Origin: Streptomyces bathyalis
GTDB taxonomy: Bacteria > Actinomycetota > Actinomycetes > Streptomycetales > Streptomycetaceae
DNA: 64,000 bases
Direction: 5' to 3'
Assembly (NCBI RefSeq): GCF_015910445.1
Contig: NZ_CP048882.1
Coordinates: forward strand, 930,001-994,000
The position numbers were made by a program, and so were the translations under genes. Each line of letters begins with the position of its first letter. Within the stretch, counting starts at the first letter, position 1. The notes beneath the pieces were generated by a model. The model did no database searches, was not told the origin of the DNA, and was given only the letters and a program-made list of their open reading frames with translations. Positions 43,590 to 53,977 of this stretch are shown here, piece after piece.

Positions 43590-44408
43590 TCAGTTGTGAC
43601 GGGCGAGCTTGACCGCGGAAACGAGCAGGATCACCGCCAGCAATGGAATGAGCACCAAGTCCGGGAACACGCCCAGGAGCAGCCCTCCCAGCACCGCTCC
43701 GACGACGGAGCCCGAGGCCATGACCAGCGTGAAGCGGCGGTTCGCACCGAGCACCGCGAAACTGCCGTCACGGCTGTACCGGGCGAACGCCACCAGCATC
43801 GTCGGGAACGACACCAGCAGCGCAAGACTTCCCGCGGTCTTGATGTCCTCCCCGAACAACAGCACGATCGTCGGGATCAGCAGCTCGCCTCCGGCCACGC
43901 CCATGATCGCCGCTACGACCCCGATGCCGAACCCGGCTATGACCCCGCAGGGGACCTGCGACCACAGCGGCAGTGCGAGCGTTGCCAGGGTGGTGGCCTG
44001 CGTCACCACCACCAGGGCGATCGCCATGAGCACCAGCAGAGCCGCCAGCACCTTGTAGAGGGTGGCGGTGCGCATGCGCACCGCCCAAGTCGCCCCGGCC
44101 CAGGCACCGAGCAGACTGCCGGCCAGCAGGTTGACCGCTACGGGCCAGCGTGCGGCCACCTCGCCGGCCGGGACCGCCGCCAGCCTGGCGGGCAGCGCGA
44201 CCAGAACCACGACCAGACTCATCGCCTTGTTCATGATGACGGCTGATAGCGCAGCGAACCCGAAGAGGCTGATCAGCAACGGCAGGCGGAACTCCGCCCC
44301 GCCCAACCCGATCATCCCTCCCACAACGCCGATGGCCGCTCCCGCACCGAACACCACGGGTGCTGAGCGCGTCGAGCGAAGAGGAACGAGGTTCTGATCA
44401 TTGGACAT
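43590..44408 (-). CDS. TauE/SafE-family sulfite/anion permease
   Basis: 272 residues, about eight membrane helices. The duplicated glycine motifs AIGVVGGMIGLGGAEFRLPLL and GVVAAIMGVAGGELLIPTIVLLFG are the family signature. Such proteins export sulfite or other sulfur-containing anions. It is convergent to fdhD and divergent from the HTH-TOBE gene, inside the molybdenum island, so a role with molybdate/sulfur anions is possible. The ATG at 44408 gives a short polar N-terminus. The 43316-43589 gap before its stop holds no gene. Confidence 0.86.
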   Translation of the reverse strand: MSNDQNLVPLRSTRSAPVVFGAGAAIGVVGGMIGLGGAEFRLPLLISLFGFAALSAVIMNKAMSLVVVLVALPARLAAVPAGEVAARWPVAVNLLAGSLLGAWAGATWAVRMRTATLYKVLAALLVLMAIALVVVTQATTLATLALPLWSQVPCGVIAGFGIGVVAAIMGVAGGELLIPTIVLLFGEDIKTAGSLALLVSFPTMLVAFARYSRDGSFAVLGANRRFTLVMASGSVVGAVLGGLLLGVFPDLVLIPLLAVILLVSAVKLARHN

Positions 44409-44651
44409 GACCGGCATCCTCGCTGGTTGCCCCACCTGCCTGCCAGGGCACGACCCCACCTTCGGAGATCAGATACCCACTCAGGATTCGGCTCCCGGAC
44501 CTCAGGCATCGCCATTGGCGCCCCGAGCCCTCTCCGCGCTGCCACGCCCCTGTGACCGCACGGGCCTCAGGGGCGAACTGCCGGGGTTACTCAGGTGCGA
44601 TGGAGCGACTTTGAGCTGGGTTGCATTTGCTGCATGAATGCCTCCGATGTC

Positions 44652-44680
44652 TTGCGGATGCGAGATCGCGCGCTTAGCTT
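44652..44680 (+). promoter_or_regulatory. Leaderless promoter of the HTH-TOBE gene
   Basis: TTGCGG (44652-44657), a 17-base spacer and TAGCTT (44675-44680) lie so that transcription would start at or next to the GTG at 44687, giving a leaderless message. Just upstream, GCATT (44623-44627) and AATGC (44637-44641) form an inverted repeat that could be an operator. Confidence 0.5.
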
Positions 44681-44686
44681 GCCCGG

Positions 44687-45082
44687 GTGCACAGCTACAC
44701 GATCGGTCAAGCGGCTCGTCTGCTCGGGGTGAGCCCTGACACGGCCCGGCGCTGGGCCGACGCCGGCAGAGTCGCAACCCACCGAGACGAAGGGGGGCGC
44801 CGTCTCATCGACGGCAAGGACCTTGCTGCCTTCTCCGTAGAGGTCGGCCACGGCGGCTTCGGCGAGGACGAAGCCTCCTGCACCTCGGCCCGCAACGCGT
44901 TCCCCGGCATCGTGACCGCCGTCAAGGTCGGTGATGTCGCGGCGCAGGTGGAGATCCAGGCCGGTCCGCACCGGCTGGTGTCCCTGTTGACGCGGGAGGC
45001 CGTCGAGGAGCTGGGCCTGGAGGTCGGCATGCGGGCCACCGCCAGAGTGAAGTCGACCAGCGTGCACATCGACCGCACCTGA
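44687..45082 (+). CDS. HTH-TOBE (molbindin-like) regulatory protein
   Basis: 131 residues. A MerR-like/excisionase helix-turn-helix (about 1-50; [26 protein letters not shown]) is joined to one TOBE/Mop domain (about 66-131; [53 protein letters not shown]), which binds molybdate or tungstate in oligomers. It is probably the oxyanion sensor controlling the modA-modBC genes directly downstream. The GTG start looks leaderless. Confidence 0.87.
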   Translation: MHSYTIGQAARLLGVSPDTARRWADAGRVATHRDEGGRRLIDGKDLAAFSVEVGHGGFGEDEASCTSARNAFPGIVTAVKVGDVAAQVEIQAGPHRLVSLLTREAVEELGLEVGMRATARVKSTSVHIDRT

Positions 45083-45237
45083 GCAGACCGTCCCCGAACG
45101 CATCTGAGCGCATCGTCCCCCAACCCCGTGCCGCCGCGGCATGCCCGTCCGCCGCCCTTCCGCCTCCTCTCCCCGCGGGCCCGTCCCCCCGTTCCGCCGC
45201 ATCCGCCCCCCCGCACCGTTCAAGGAGCCTCAACTTC

Positions 45238-46023
45238 ATGTCGTCCACAGTCACTTGGCGGCGTGCCGCCGCCGCGATCACCACTGCCTCACTCCTCATA
45301 CCGCTGACCGCCTGCGGCGGTGAGGAGAAGGACGGCGGCAGCTCGAGCAGTGCCTCGAAGGCCGAACTCACGGTCCTGGCCGCCTCTTCACTCACCGACG
45401 TGTTCAAGACCGCGGGGAAGACCTACGAGAAGGAACACCCGGGTACGAAGCTGAAGTTCTCCTTCGCTGCCTCCCAGGAGCTCGCCGCACAGGTCAAGCA
45501 GGGTGCCCCCGCCGACGCACTGGTCACCGCCGACACCAAGACCATGGACGGGCTGAAGTCCGACGCCGGCAAGCCGACGGTCATCGCGAAGAACCGGCTG
45601 GTCATCGCCACCGGCAAGGGCAACCCGGAGAAGGTGGAGAAGCTCAAGGACCTCGCCGACTCCGAGCTGAAGGTCGTACTCGCCGCTCCCGAGGTCCCGG
45701 TCGGCCGCTACAGCCGGCAGGTCCTGGACAAGCAGAACGTCGGCGTGAAGCCCGTCTCCGAGGAAGCCAACGTCCGGGCCGTTCTGAGCAAGGTCGAACT
45801 CGGGGAAGCGGATGCGGGCATCGTCTACAGGACCGATGCCGCGACCGTTCCCGGCAAGATCGAGGCCGTCAAGATTCCCGACGACGAGAACGCCGTCGCC
45901 TCATACCCGGCCGCCGCCCTGAAGTCGTCGGAGAACTCGAAGGCGGCCAACGCCTTCGTGAGGTGGCTCAGCACCCCCGAGGCACAGAAGCTCCTGCGCG
46001 ACGCCGGCTTCCAGAAGCCGTAA
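45238..46023 (+). CDS. modA: Molybdate (or tungstate) ABC transporter substrate-binding lipoprotein
   Basis: 261 residues. The signal peptide ends in the lipobox LTAC, giving a lipid-anchored binding protein. [48 protein letters not shown] and VGRYSRQVL with [22 protein letters not shown] are ModA blocks. It captures the oxyanion for the ModB-ModC fusion downstream. Sequence alone does not separate molybdate from tungstate specificity; the neighbouring aldehyde oxidoreductase makes tungstate worth considering. Confidence 0.92.
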   Translation: MSSTVTWRRAAAAITTASLLIPLTACGGEEKDGGSSSSASKAELTVLAASSLTDVFKTAGKTYEKEHPGTKLKFSFAASQELAAQVKQGAPADALVTADTKTMDGLKSDAGKPTVIAKNRLVIATGKGNPEKVEKLKDLADSELKVVLAAPEVPVGRYSRQVLDKQNVGVKPVSEEANVRAVLSKVELGEADAGIVYRTDAATVPGKIEAVKIPDDENAVASYPAAALKSSENSKAANAFVRWLSTPEAQKLLRDAGFQKP

Positions 46024-46041
46024 CCCTCTGCGCTCGAGGAA

Positions 46042-46070
46042 GGGCTGTCCGGCTAGAGCACGGACAGCCC
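46042..46070 (+). terminator. Hairpin between modA and modBC
   Basis: A perfect 10-bp stem (gggctgtccg 46042-46051 with cggacagccc 46061-46070, 9-base loop) starts 19 bases after the modA stop. It could be a partial terminator that lets more binding protein than transporter be made, or a stabilising 3' hairpin. Confidence 0.6.
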
Positions 46071-46118
46071 CTCGCCACCCTTACTCGCCAGCTTCAGCCC
46101 CCGACCTTGGAACCGCCG

Positions 46119-48074
<1,956 letters not shown>

Positions 48075-48267
48075 AGATCCATCTGGCAAGCAAGCTCTGC
48101 AGCACTGTCTCAGAGAGGCATCAAGACCCCGGGCCCGGTGGAAGCGATACGTCACCTACGAGGACCCGGACCACCATGATTCGCGCGATACGCACGATCG
48201 GGGACGGCGGACTGCGCGGCCCGTCCGCTCTCACCGTGATTTGTGTATCGCGATTACCCTTCACGGG

Positions 48268-49116
48268 ATGCAGACCGAAGCGGGTGTCGTTCTGGCGGGC
48301 GGGCGTTCATCGCGGATGGGCGAGCCGAAGGCCGGACTGGAGTGGCACGGTTCCACATTGCTGTATCGGACGTGCGCGCTGCTGGGCCGCGTCATCGACG
48401 GTCCGCTGGTGGTGGTCGCCGCTCCCGGTCAAGTCTTGCCGGGCCTGCCGGCGGGGGCCGAAGTGGTCGAGGATCCGGTCGAAGGTCTCGGGCCTATGCA
48501 AGGCATCGCGGCGGGCCTGGCGGCTCTGACCGGCCGGGCAGAGGTTGCCTTCGCGTGCTCCACGGATGCGCCGTTTCTGCATCCGGCGTTCGTGCGGCGT
48601 GTGCTGCGGGGCGCGGAGGAGACCGGCGCGGACATGGTGCTGCCGGTGGCACGGGGGTTCCGTCAGCCCCTGGCGGCGGGTTACCGGACCTCGCTGTCGG
48701 CTCTTCTCACGAAACTCATCGGGGAGGGCGACCTGCGACCCGGGATGCTGTTCAAGCACTGCGAGGTCGCCCAACTCGACGACGCGGAACTGCTGGCGGA
48801 CAGCGCTTTGGCCCGTCTCGACCCCGAGTTGGAGTCGGTGGTCAACGTCAACACCCCGGAGGACTACGCCGAGGCGAGGAGCCGCCCGGCGCCCGAGGTC
48901 ACGATCGAGCGGTTCGGCGCGCTGGCCCGTGATGCCGGGCATCGACCGCGCACCGGCCGGGCCGCGACGTTGGGAGAGGCCGCCGAGCTGGCCGGGCTGA
49001 CGCTGGACCGGCATGTGGTCGCCGCGGTGAACGGTGATCAGGTCACGCGTGATCCGTTGTTGCCCCTCGTGGCGGGTGATTCGGTGGCGTTCCTGTCCGC
49101 GGACGCCGGCGGCTGA
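48268..49116 (+). CDS. MobA-MoaD fusion (molybdenum cofactor)
   Basis: 282 residues. Residues 1-200 are a MobA-like nucleotidyltransferase (VVLAGGRSSRMGEPKAGLEW, CSTDAPFLHPAFV, VVNVNTPEDYA) that attaches a nucleotide to molybdopterin. Residues about 208-282 are a MoaD/ThiS beta-grasp domain (FGALARDAGHRP, AAVNGDQVTRDPLLPLVAGDSVAFL) ending in the Gly-Gly needed for activation and sulfur carriage. The ATG at 48268 gives the family N-terminus. It is the first gene of the second Mo/W block and probably serves the oxidoreductases downstream. Confidence 0.87.
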   Translation: MQTEAGVVLAGGRSSRMGEPKAGLEWHGSTLLYRTCALLGRVIDGPLVVVAAPGQVLPGLPAGAEVVEDPVEGLGPMQGIAAGLAALTGRAEVAFACSTDAPFLHPAFVRRVLRGAEETGADMVLPVARGFRQPLAAGYRTSLSALLTKLIGEGDLRPGMLFKHCEVAQLDDAELLADSALARLDPELESVVNVNTPEDYAEARSRPAPEVTIERFGALARDAGHRPRTGRAATLGEAAELAGLTLDRHVVAAVNGDQVTRDPLLPLVAGDSVAFLSADAGG

Positions 49117-49154
49117 TCGTGTCGCAACCGCCCGGATGGGCCTAGAGTCGTGGT

Positions 49155-50954
49155 ATGGCACCAGGTGGCTTCTTCGGGCGGGCACTGATCGTCGACGTCG
49201 GCGACGACGCGGCCACGGCCGCGGTGTGCGAGCTGGACGACCAGGTGTTGCGCGCTTACCTCGGCGGCGCCGGGCTGGGCACGTGGCTGCTGCACAGGTT
49301 CGCGCCGCCGCGGGTCGATCCGCTGGCGCCGGAAGCACCGTTGGCGTTCGTGTTCTCTTCCCTGGTCGGAACGCCGCTGACCACCAGCGCGAAGTTCGCC
49401 GTCGTCGCCAAGTCCCCGTTGACCGGGTTGCTGACCGACGCGCTGGCGTCGAGCCAGTTCGCCATCGCCGGCAAGCTGACCGGGCACGACGCCCTCGTCG
49501 TCCGCGGTCGCGCCGCGCAGTTGTCGGTGCTGCTCATCGACGGTGACGGAGTCCGGCTCGAACCGGCACCGGAACTGGCCGGACTGCCCGCAGCCGAGGC
49601 TGAGACGCAGGCCCGGCAGCGATTCGGACGCGGCTGGCGTACGGCGGCGATCGGGCCTGCCGGTGAGCGCCAGGTCCGCTACGCGACGGTCAGCCACGAT
49701 GGCCGGCACGCCGGACGCGGTGGCCTCGGGGCAGTGCTGGGCGCCAAGAACATCAAGGCCGTCCTGGTCCGGGCCACGACCAAGGTGGGCGTCGCGGACG
49801 AGGCCGGGGTGCTGGCCGCGTCCAAAGACCTGCGCCGGCGCAGTTTCGGCCCCGCCACGGCCAAGTACCGGGAACTGGGCACGCTGGCGAACCTGCTGGC
49901 CTTCAACGCGGTCAGCACACTGCCGACCCGCAACTTCACCGCGGCCACCTTCGAAGGCGCGCCGAGGCTGGCCGCCGAGGAGCTGCACGAGATGCGCGGC
50001 GTGGCGCGCAACAGCTGCGCGTCCTGCTCGATCGGGTGCGAGCACATCTACTCCCGCAAAGGCGGCGGCAGCCAGCGCATGGAGTACGAGAACGTGTTCG
50101 CGCTCGGCCCGCTGTGCGGCGTCTCGGACCCCGACGATGTCTTCGCCGCCAGCGCGAAGTGCGACGAACTGGGCCTGGACACGATCTCGGCCGGCGGCAC
50201 CATCGCGTGGGCCATGGAGTGCGTCGAACGCGGCCTGATCGACGAGCCCTGGCTGAAGTTCGGCGACGGTCGCGTGCTGCTGCGGGCACTCGAGGCGATA
50301 GGCGCCCGTTCGCCGGGGCTCGGGGAGCTGCTGGCCCAGGGGTCATGGCGGGCAGCCGGGATCGTCGGCCAGGGCTCGATCGACTTCGCCCCGCAGGTGA
50401 AGGGCCTGGAGCTGCCGGGTTACGAGCCACGCAGTCTCCAGTCGATGGCGCTGGGCCTGGCGGTGAACTCGCGCGGCGCCGACCACAACCGCTCCGGTGC
50501 CTACGAAGCCGACCTCTCCGGCGAGGTGAACCGGTTCCGTGGCGGCGACGCCCACGTGAGTGCGGCCGTCGGAACGGAGGACCGGGCCGCGGTGATGGAC
50601 TCGATGATCCTGTGCAAGTTCCTGCGAGGGGTCTTCGAGGACCCGTTCACCGAATGGGCAACGCTGTTGTCGCTGGTAACCGGATGGGCGGTGGACGCGG
50701 ATGAGCTGCGCGGCACGGCCGCGCGGATCGTGCGTGCCAAGCGGGCGTTCAACCAGCGCGAAGGCGCCACTGCGGCGGACGACACCCTGCCGGCCCGCAT
50801 GCTGGAAACGCCTTTGCCGATGGCGTCCGGCCGCACAGCGACGTTGACCGCCCAGCAACTGCAGGCCATGGTCGACAGCTATTACGTGACTCGTGGGCTC
50901 GACGAGGAGGGACGGGTACGCCCGAGCGACCTTCCCGATCTTCTTTTCGACTAG
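49155..50954 (+). CDS. Aldehyde:ferredoxin oxidoreductase family protein (tungsten or molybdenum)
   Basis: 599 residues. GRALIVDV, YLGGAGLGTWLL, GRGGLGAVLGAKNIKAV and the cluster ligands Cys288, Cys291, Cys295 (CASCSIGC) and Cys487 (LCKFLRG) match aldehyde ferredoxin oxidoreductases; the first three fall at the same residue numbers as in the Pyrococcus enzyme. It should hold a bis-pterin W or Mo cofactor and a [4Fe-4S] cluster and oxidise aldehydes to acids, or reduce acids. Such enzymes are mostly known from anaerobes. It lies 38 bases after the MobA-MoaD gene. Confidence 0.9.
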   Translation: MAPGGFFGRALIVDVGDDAATAAVCELDDQVLRAYLGGAGLGTWLLHRFAPPRVDPLAPEAPLAFVFSSLVGTPLTTSAKFAVVAKSPLTGLLTDALASSQFAIAGKLTGHDALVVRGRAAQLSVLLIDGDGVRLEPAPELAGLPAAEAETQARQRFGRGWRTAAIGPAGERQVRYATVSHDGRHAGRGGLGAVLGAKNIKAVLVRATTKVGVADEAGVLAASKDLRRRSFGPATAKYRELGTLANLLAFNAVSTLPTRNFTAATFEGAPRLAAEELHEMRGVARNSCASCSIGCEHIYSRKGGGSQRMEYENVFALGPLCGVSDPDDVFAASAKCDELGLDTISAGGTIAWAMECVERGLIDEPWLKFGDGRVLLRALEAIGARSPGLGELLAQGSWRAAGIVGQGSIDFAPQVKGLELPGYEPRSLQSMALGLAVNSRGADHNRSGAYEADLSGEVNRFRGGDAHVSAAVGTEDRAAVMDSMILCKFLRGVFEDPFTEWATLLSLVTGWAVDADELRGTAARIVRAKRAFNQREGATAADDTLPARMLETPLPMASGRTATLTAQQLQAMVDSYYVTRGLDEEGRVRPSDLPDLLFD

Positions 50955-50964
50955 CTGTATGGGA

Positions 50965-50997
50965 TATGTTGTATACAGCTCTTTTGTATACAACATA
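50965..50997. promoter_or_regulatory. Double GntR-type operator before the second FDH operon
   Basis: Perfect 13-base arms TATGTTGTATACA (50965-50977) and TGTATACAACATA (50985-50997) are separated by seven bases. Each arm itself contains a TTGTATACAA-like palindrome, so two dimers could bind side by side. It lies 26-58 bases before the FDH start. The same core occurs before the other FDH operon and the GntR gene. Confidence 0.75.
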
Positions 50998-51022
50998 CGC
51001 TCGCTTGTGACGGAGGTCAGTG

Positions 51023-53977
51023 ATGACGGTAGTCGACGAGCCGGACACCGCTGTGCGCACGGTCACCACGACGATCGACGGCAACTCCGTGACGGTGCCC
51101 GAGGGGACGAGCATCTACACCGCGGCGCAGCAGGTCGGCGTCGACATTCCCGTGTTGTGCCACAACGAGCGCTACGACCCGGTCGGCGTCTGCCGCATGT
51201 GCGTTGTCGACACCGGCGGCCGCGCGTTCGCCGCCGCGTGCGTGCGCCCGTGCGAGGACGGCATGGAGGTCAGGACCAGCACGCCGGAGGTGGAACGCAG
51301 CCGCGCCACCTTGACCGAGTTGCTGCTGTCGGACCAGCCGGCCCGCGAGGAGGACCCGAAGCAGACCACCACCGGGGACAACCTGTTGCTGGCGCTGGCC
51401 GACGGCTTCGACCTCTCCAAGGAGACCACCGACCTGCCGTGCGGATCCGGCCGCGGCAAGGACTCGTCCAACCCGGTCATCAACGTCGACCACGACGCCT
51501 GCATCCTGTGCGACCGGTGCGTCCGGGCCTGCGACGACATCCAGGGCAACGACGTGATCGGCCGCTCCGGCAAGGGCTACTCCACGAAGATCGCGTTCGA
51601 TCTCGATGACCCCATGGGCTCCAGCTCCTGTGTCACCTGCGGCGAGTGCGTGCAGGCTTGCCCCACGGGCGCGTTGACCAACAAGCCGATCAACCTCATC
51701 CCGATCCAGCCCCGCGAGCAGTTGGACGCCGTGGACAGCGTCTGCCCCTACTGCGGCGTCGGCTGCGCGCTGACCTACTACGTCGACCGCGACCGCGGCG
51801 GGATCTCCTTCGCCGAAGGCCGCGACCAGCCGGGCTCGAAGAGCCGGCTGTGCGTCAAGGGCCGCTACGGCTGGGACTACGCCGCCTCGCCGCAGCGGCT
51901 CACCGTGCCGCTCATCCGCGTCGACTCGTCGTACCCGAAGGGCCCGCTGTCCGCGGACGTGCGCGGTGACGCCGACAACGACCGCGGGCGCTCCGGAGGT
52001 GGCGGGAACCGCAGCGGTGGCGGACGGAAGCAGAAGCGCGGCCGCGACGGCCGGCGCAAACCCGGTGGCTTCGTCGACTACGAGGAGGTGCTGCCGCACT
52101 TCCGGGAAGCCACGTGGGAGGAGGCGCTCGACCTCGTGGCGCGCCGGCTCATGGAGATCCACGCGACCGGCGGTCCGGGCGCGATCGCCGGGTTCGGCTC
52201 GGCGAAGTGCTCCAACGAGGAGGCGTACCTCTTCCAGAAGCTGATCCGTGCCGGGTTCAGGACGAACAACATCGACCACTGCACGCGGCTGTGCCACGCT
52301 TCCTCGGTCGCCGCGCTGTTCGAGGGCGTCGGCTCCGGCGCGGTGTCCACGACCTACGGCGACGTGGCCAACGCGGACATCGTGATCATCACGGGCTCCA
52401 ACCCGACGGCGAACCATCCGGTCGCCAGCTCGTTCTTCAAGCAGGCCCGCCGCCGCGGCACCAAGATCGTCTATGTCGACCCGAGGGCCAGCACGGTCGC
52501 CGAACACGCCGACTACCACTGCCAGGTCAAGCCCGGCACGGACGTGGCGTTCTACAACTCGATCATGCACGAGGTGATCCGGCTCGGCCTGATCGACAGG
52601 GAGTTCATCGCCCAGCGGGTGTCCAACTACGACGAGTTGGCCCGCACGGTCGCCGACTACCCACCGGAGCGCGCTGCCCAGATCACCGGCGTGGACGCGG
52701 ACCTGATACGCGCCGTCGCCCGCGAGTGGGGCGAAGCCGGCGCCGGCGTCATCTACTGGGGCATGGGCATCTCCCAGCACACCACCGGCACCGACAACGC
52801 CCGCTGCCTGATCGCGCTCTGCTCGATCACCGGCAACGTCGGCCGGCCCGGCACCGGTCTGCATCCGTTGCGCGGTCAGAACAACGTGCAAGGGGCGTCC
52901 GACGCCGGCCTGATCCCGATGTTCTACCCGGACTACCAGGGCGTCGACCTCGAGGGCACCCGCGAACGGTTCGAGCAGGCTTGGGGCACGACGCTCGATC
53001 CGAACCGGGGCCTCACCGTCACCGAGATCATCGGTTCGGTGCTCGAACCCGATGGCGTACGCGGGATGTACATGCTCGGGGAGAACCCGTTCCTGTCCGA
53101 CCCGAACATCAACAAGGTCCGAAAAGCCCTGGCGGCGCTGGACTTCCTGGTCGTGCAGGACATCTTCCTCACCGAGACCGCCGAGTTCGCCGACGTGATC
53201 CTGCCCGCCTCGTCCTACCTGGAAAAGGACGGCAGCTACACCAACACCGACCGCCGCGTGCAGCTGGGCCGCAAGGTCATGGATCCGCCCGGTCAGGCCC
53301 GGGTGGACTGGGAGATCGTGCAGGACATCGCCCAGCGGATCGGCCTGGACTGGAACTACGGCTCACCGAGCGAGATCTTCGACGAGATGGTCGCGCTGAT
53401 GCCCTCGTACAAGAACCTCGCCCACGACAACCTCGGCCTGTCCGGGAAGCTGTACCCGAACGACGACCCGGAGCACAGCGACGGCACCGTGGTGCTCTTC
53501 GACGAGCGGTTCAACACCGACGACGGACTGGCGCACCTCGTCGCCGCGCAGTGGTTGCCCGCCAAGGAACTCCCGGACGCGGAATACCCGTTGGTGCTCA
53601 ACACCGGCCGGTTGCTCGAGCACTGGCACACGGGGTCGATGACACGGCGGTCGTTCGCACTGGACTCGATCTCACCGATCCCAGAGGTGTACATGCACCC
53701 GAAGGATGCCGCGGACCGCGGCCTGTCCCACGGTGAGCTGGCGCAGGTGCGATCGCGGCGCGGCGTGATCGAGCTGCAGGTCCGGATCTCCCACCGCGAG
53801 CAACTGGGGAACTGCTTCATCCCGTTCCATTTCCGGGAAGCGGCGGCGAACCTGCTGACCATCGACGAGATCGACCCGTTCGGCAAGATCCCCGAGTTCA
53901 AGTTCTGCGCGATCCAGATCGAGGCCCTGGATGCGGTGGACACGGAATCCGTCTCAGCGGCAGGAGTGGCGGAATGA
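51023..53977 (+). CDS. Formate dehydrogenase catalytic subunit (fused, NAD-dependent type)
   Basis: 984 residues. Order: [2Fe-2S] ferredoxin domain (about 15-95; VLCHNERYDPVGVCRMCVVD), two [4Fe-4S] sites (CILCDRCVRAC, CVTCGECVQACPTGAL, about 155-225), FDH N-terminal cluster (CPYCGVGCAL, LCVKGRYGW, about 240-290), molybdopterin domain with Cys424-His425 (TRLCHASSV) and the molydop-binding C-terminus. It oxidises formate to CO2. A basic Gly/Arg-rich insertion lies at about 303-350. The ATG at 51023 was preferred to the GTG one codon earlier because GGAGG is 6 bases upstream. Confidence 0.92.
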   Translation: MTVVDEPDTAVRTVTTTIDGNSVTVPEGTSIYTAAQQVGVDIPVLCHNERYDPVGVCRMCVVDTGGRAFAAACVRPCEDGMEVRTSTPEVERSRATLTELLLSDQPAREEDPKQTTTGDNLLLALADGFDLSKETTDLPCGSGRGKDSSNPVINVDHDACILCDRCVRACDDIQGNDVIGRSGKGYSTKIAFDLDDPMGSSSCVTCGECVQACPTGALTNKPINLIPIQPREQLDAVDSVCPYCGVGCALTYYVDRDRGGISFAEGRDQPGSKSRLCVKGRYGWDYAASPQRLTVPLIRVDSSYPKGPLSADVRGDADNDRGRSGGGGNRSGGGRKQKRGRDGRRKPGGFVDYEEVLPHFREATWEEALDLVARRLMEIHATGGPGAIAGFGSAKCSNEEAYLFQKLIRAGFRTNNIDHCTRLCHASSVAALFEGVGSGAVSTTYGDVANADIVIITGSNPTANHPVASSFFKQARRRGTKIVYVDPRASTVAEHADYHCQVKPGTDVAFYNSIMHEVIRLGLIDREFIAQRVSNYDELARTVADYPPERAAQITGVDADLIRAVAREWGEAGAGVIYWGMGISQHTTGTDNARCLIALCSITGNVGRPGTGLHPLRGQNNVQGASDAGLIPMFYPDYQGVDLEGTRERFEQAWGTTLDPNRGLTVTEIIGSVLEPDGVRGMYMLGENPFLSDPNINKVRKALAALDFLVVQDIFLTETAEFADVILPASSYLEKDGSYTNTDRRVQLGRKVMDPPGQARVDWEIVQDIAQRIGLDWNYGSPSEIFDEMVALMPSYKNLAHDNLGLSGKLYPNDDPEHSDGTVVLFDERFNTDDGLAHLVAAQWLPAKELPDAEYPLVLNTGRLLEHWHTGSMTRRSFALDSISPIPEVYMHPKDAADRGLSHGELAQVRSRRGVIELQVRISHREQLGNCFIPFHFREAAANLLTIDEIDPFGKIPEFKFCAIQIEALDAVDTESVSAAGVAE

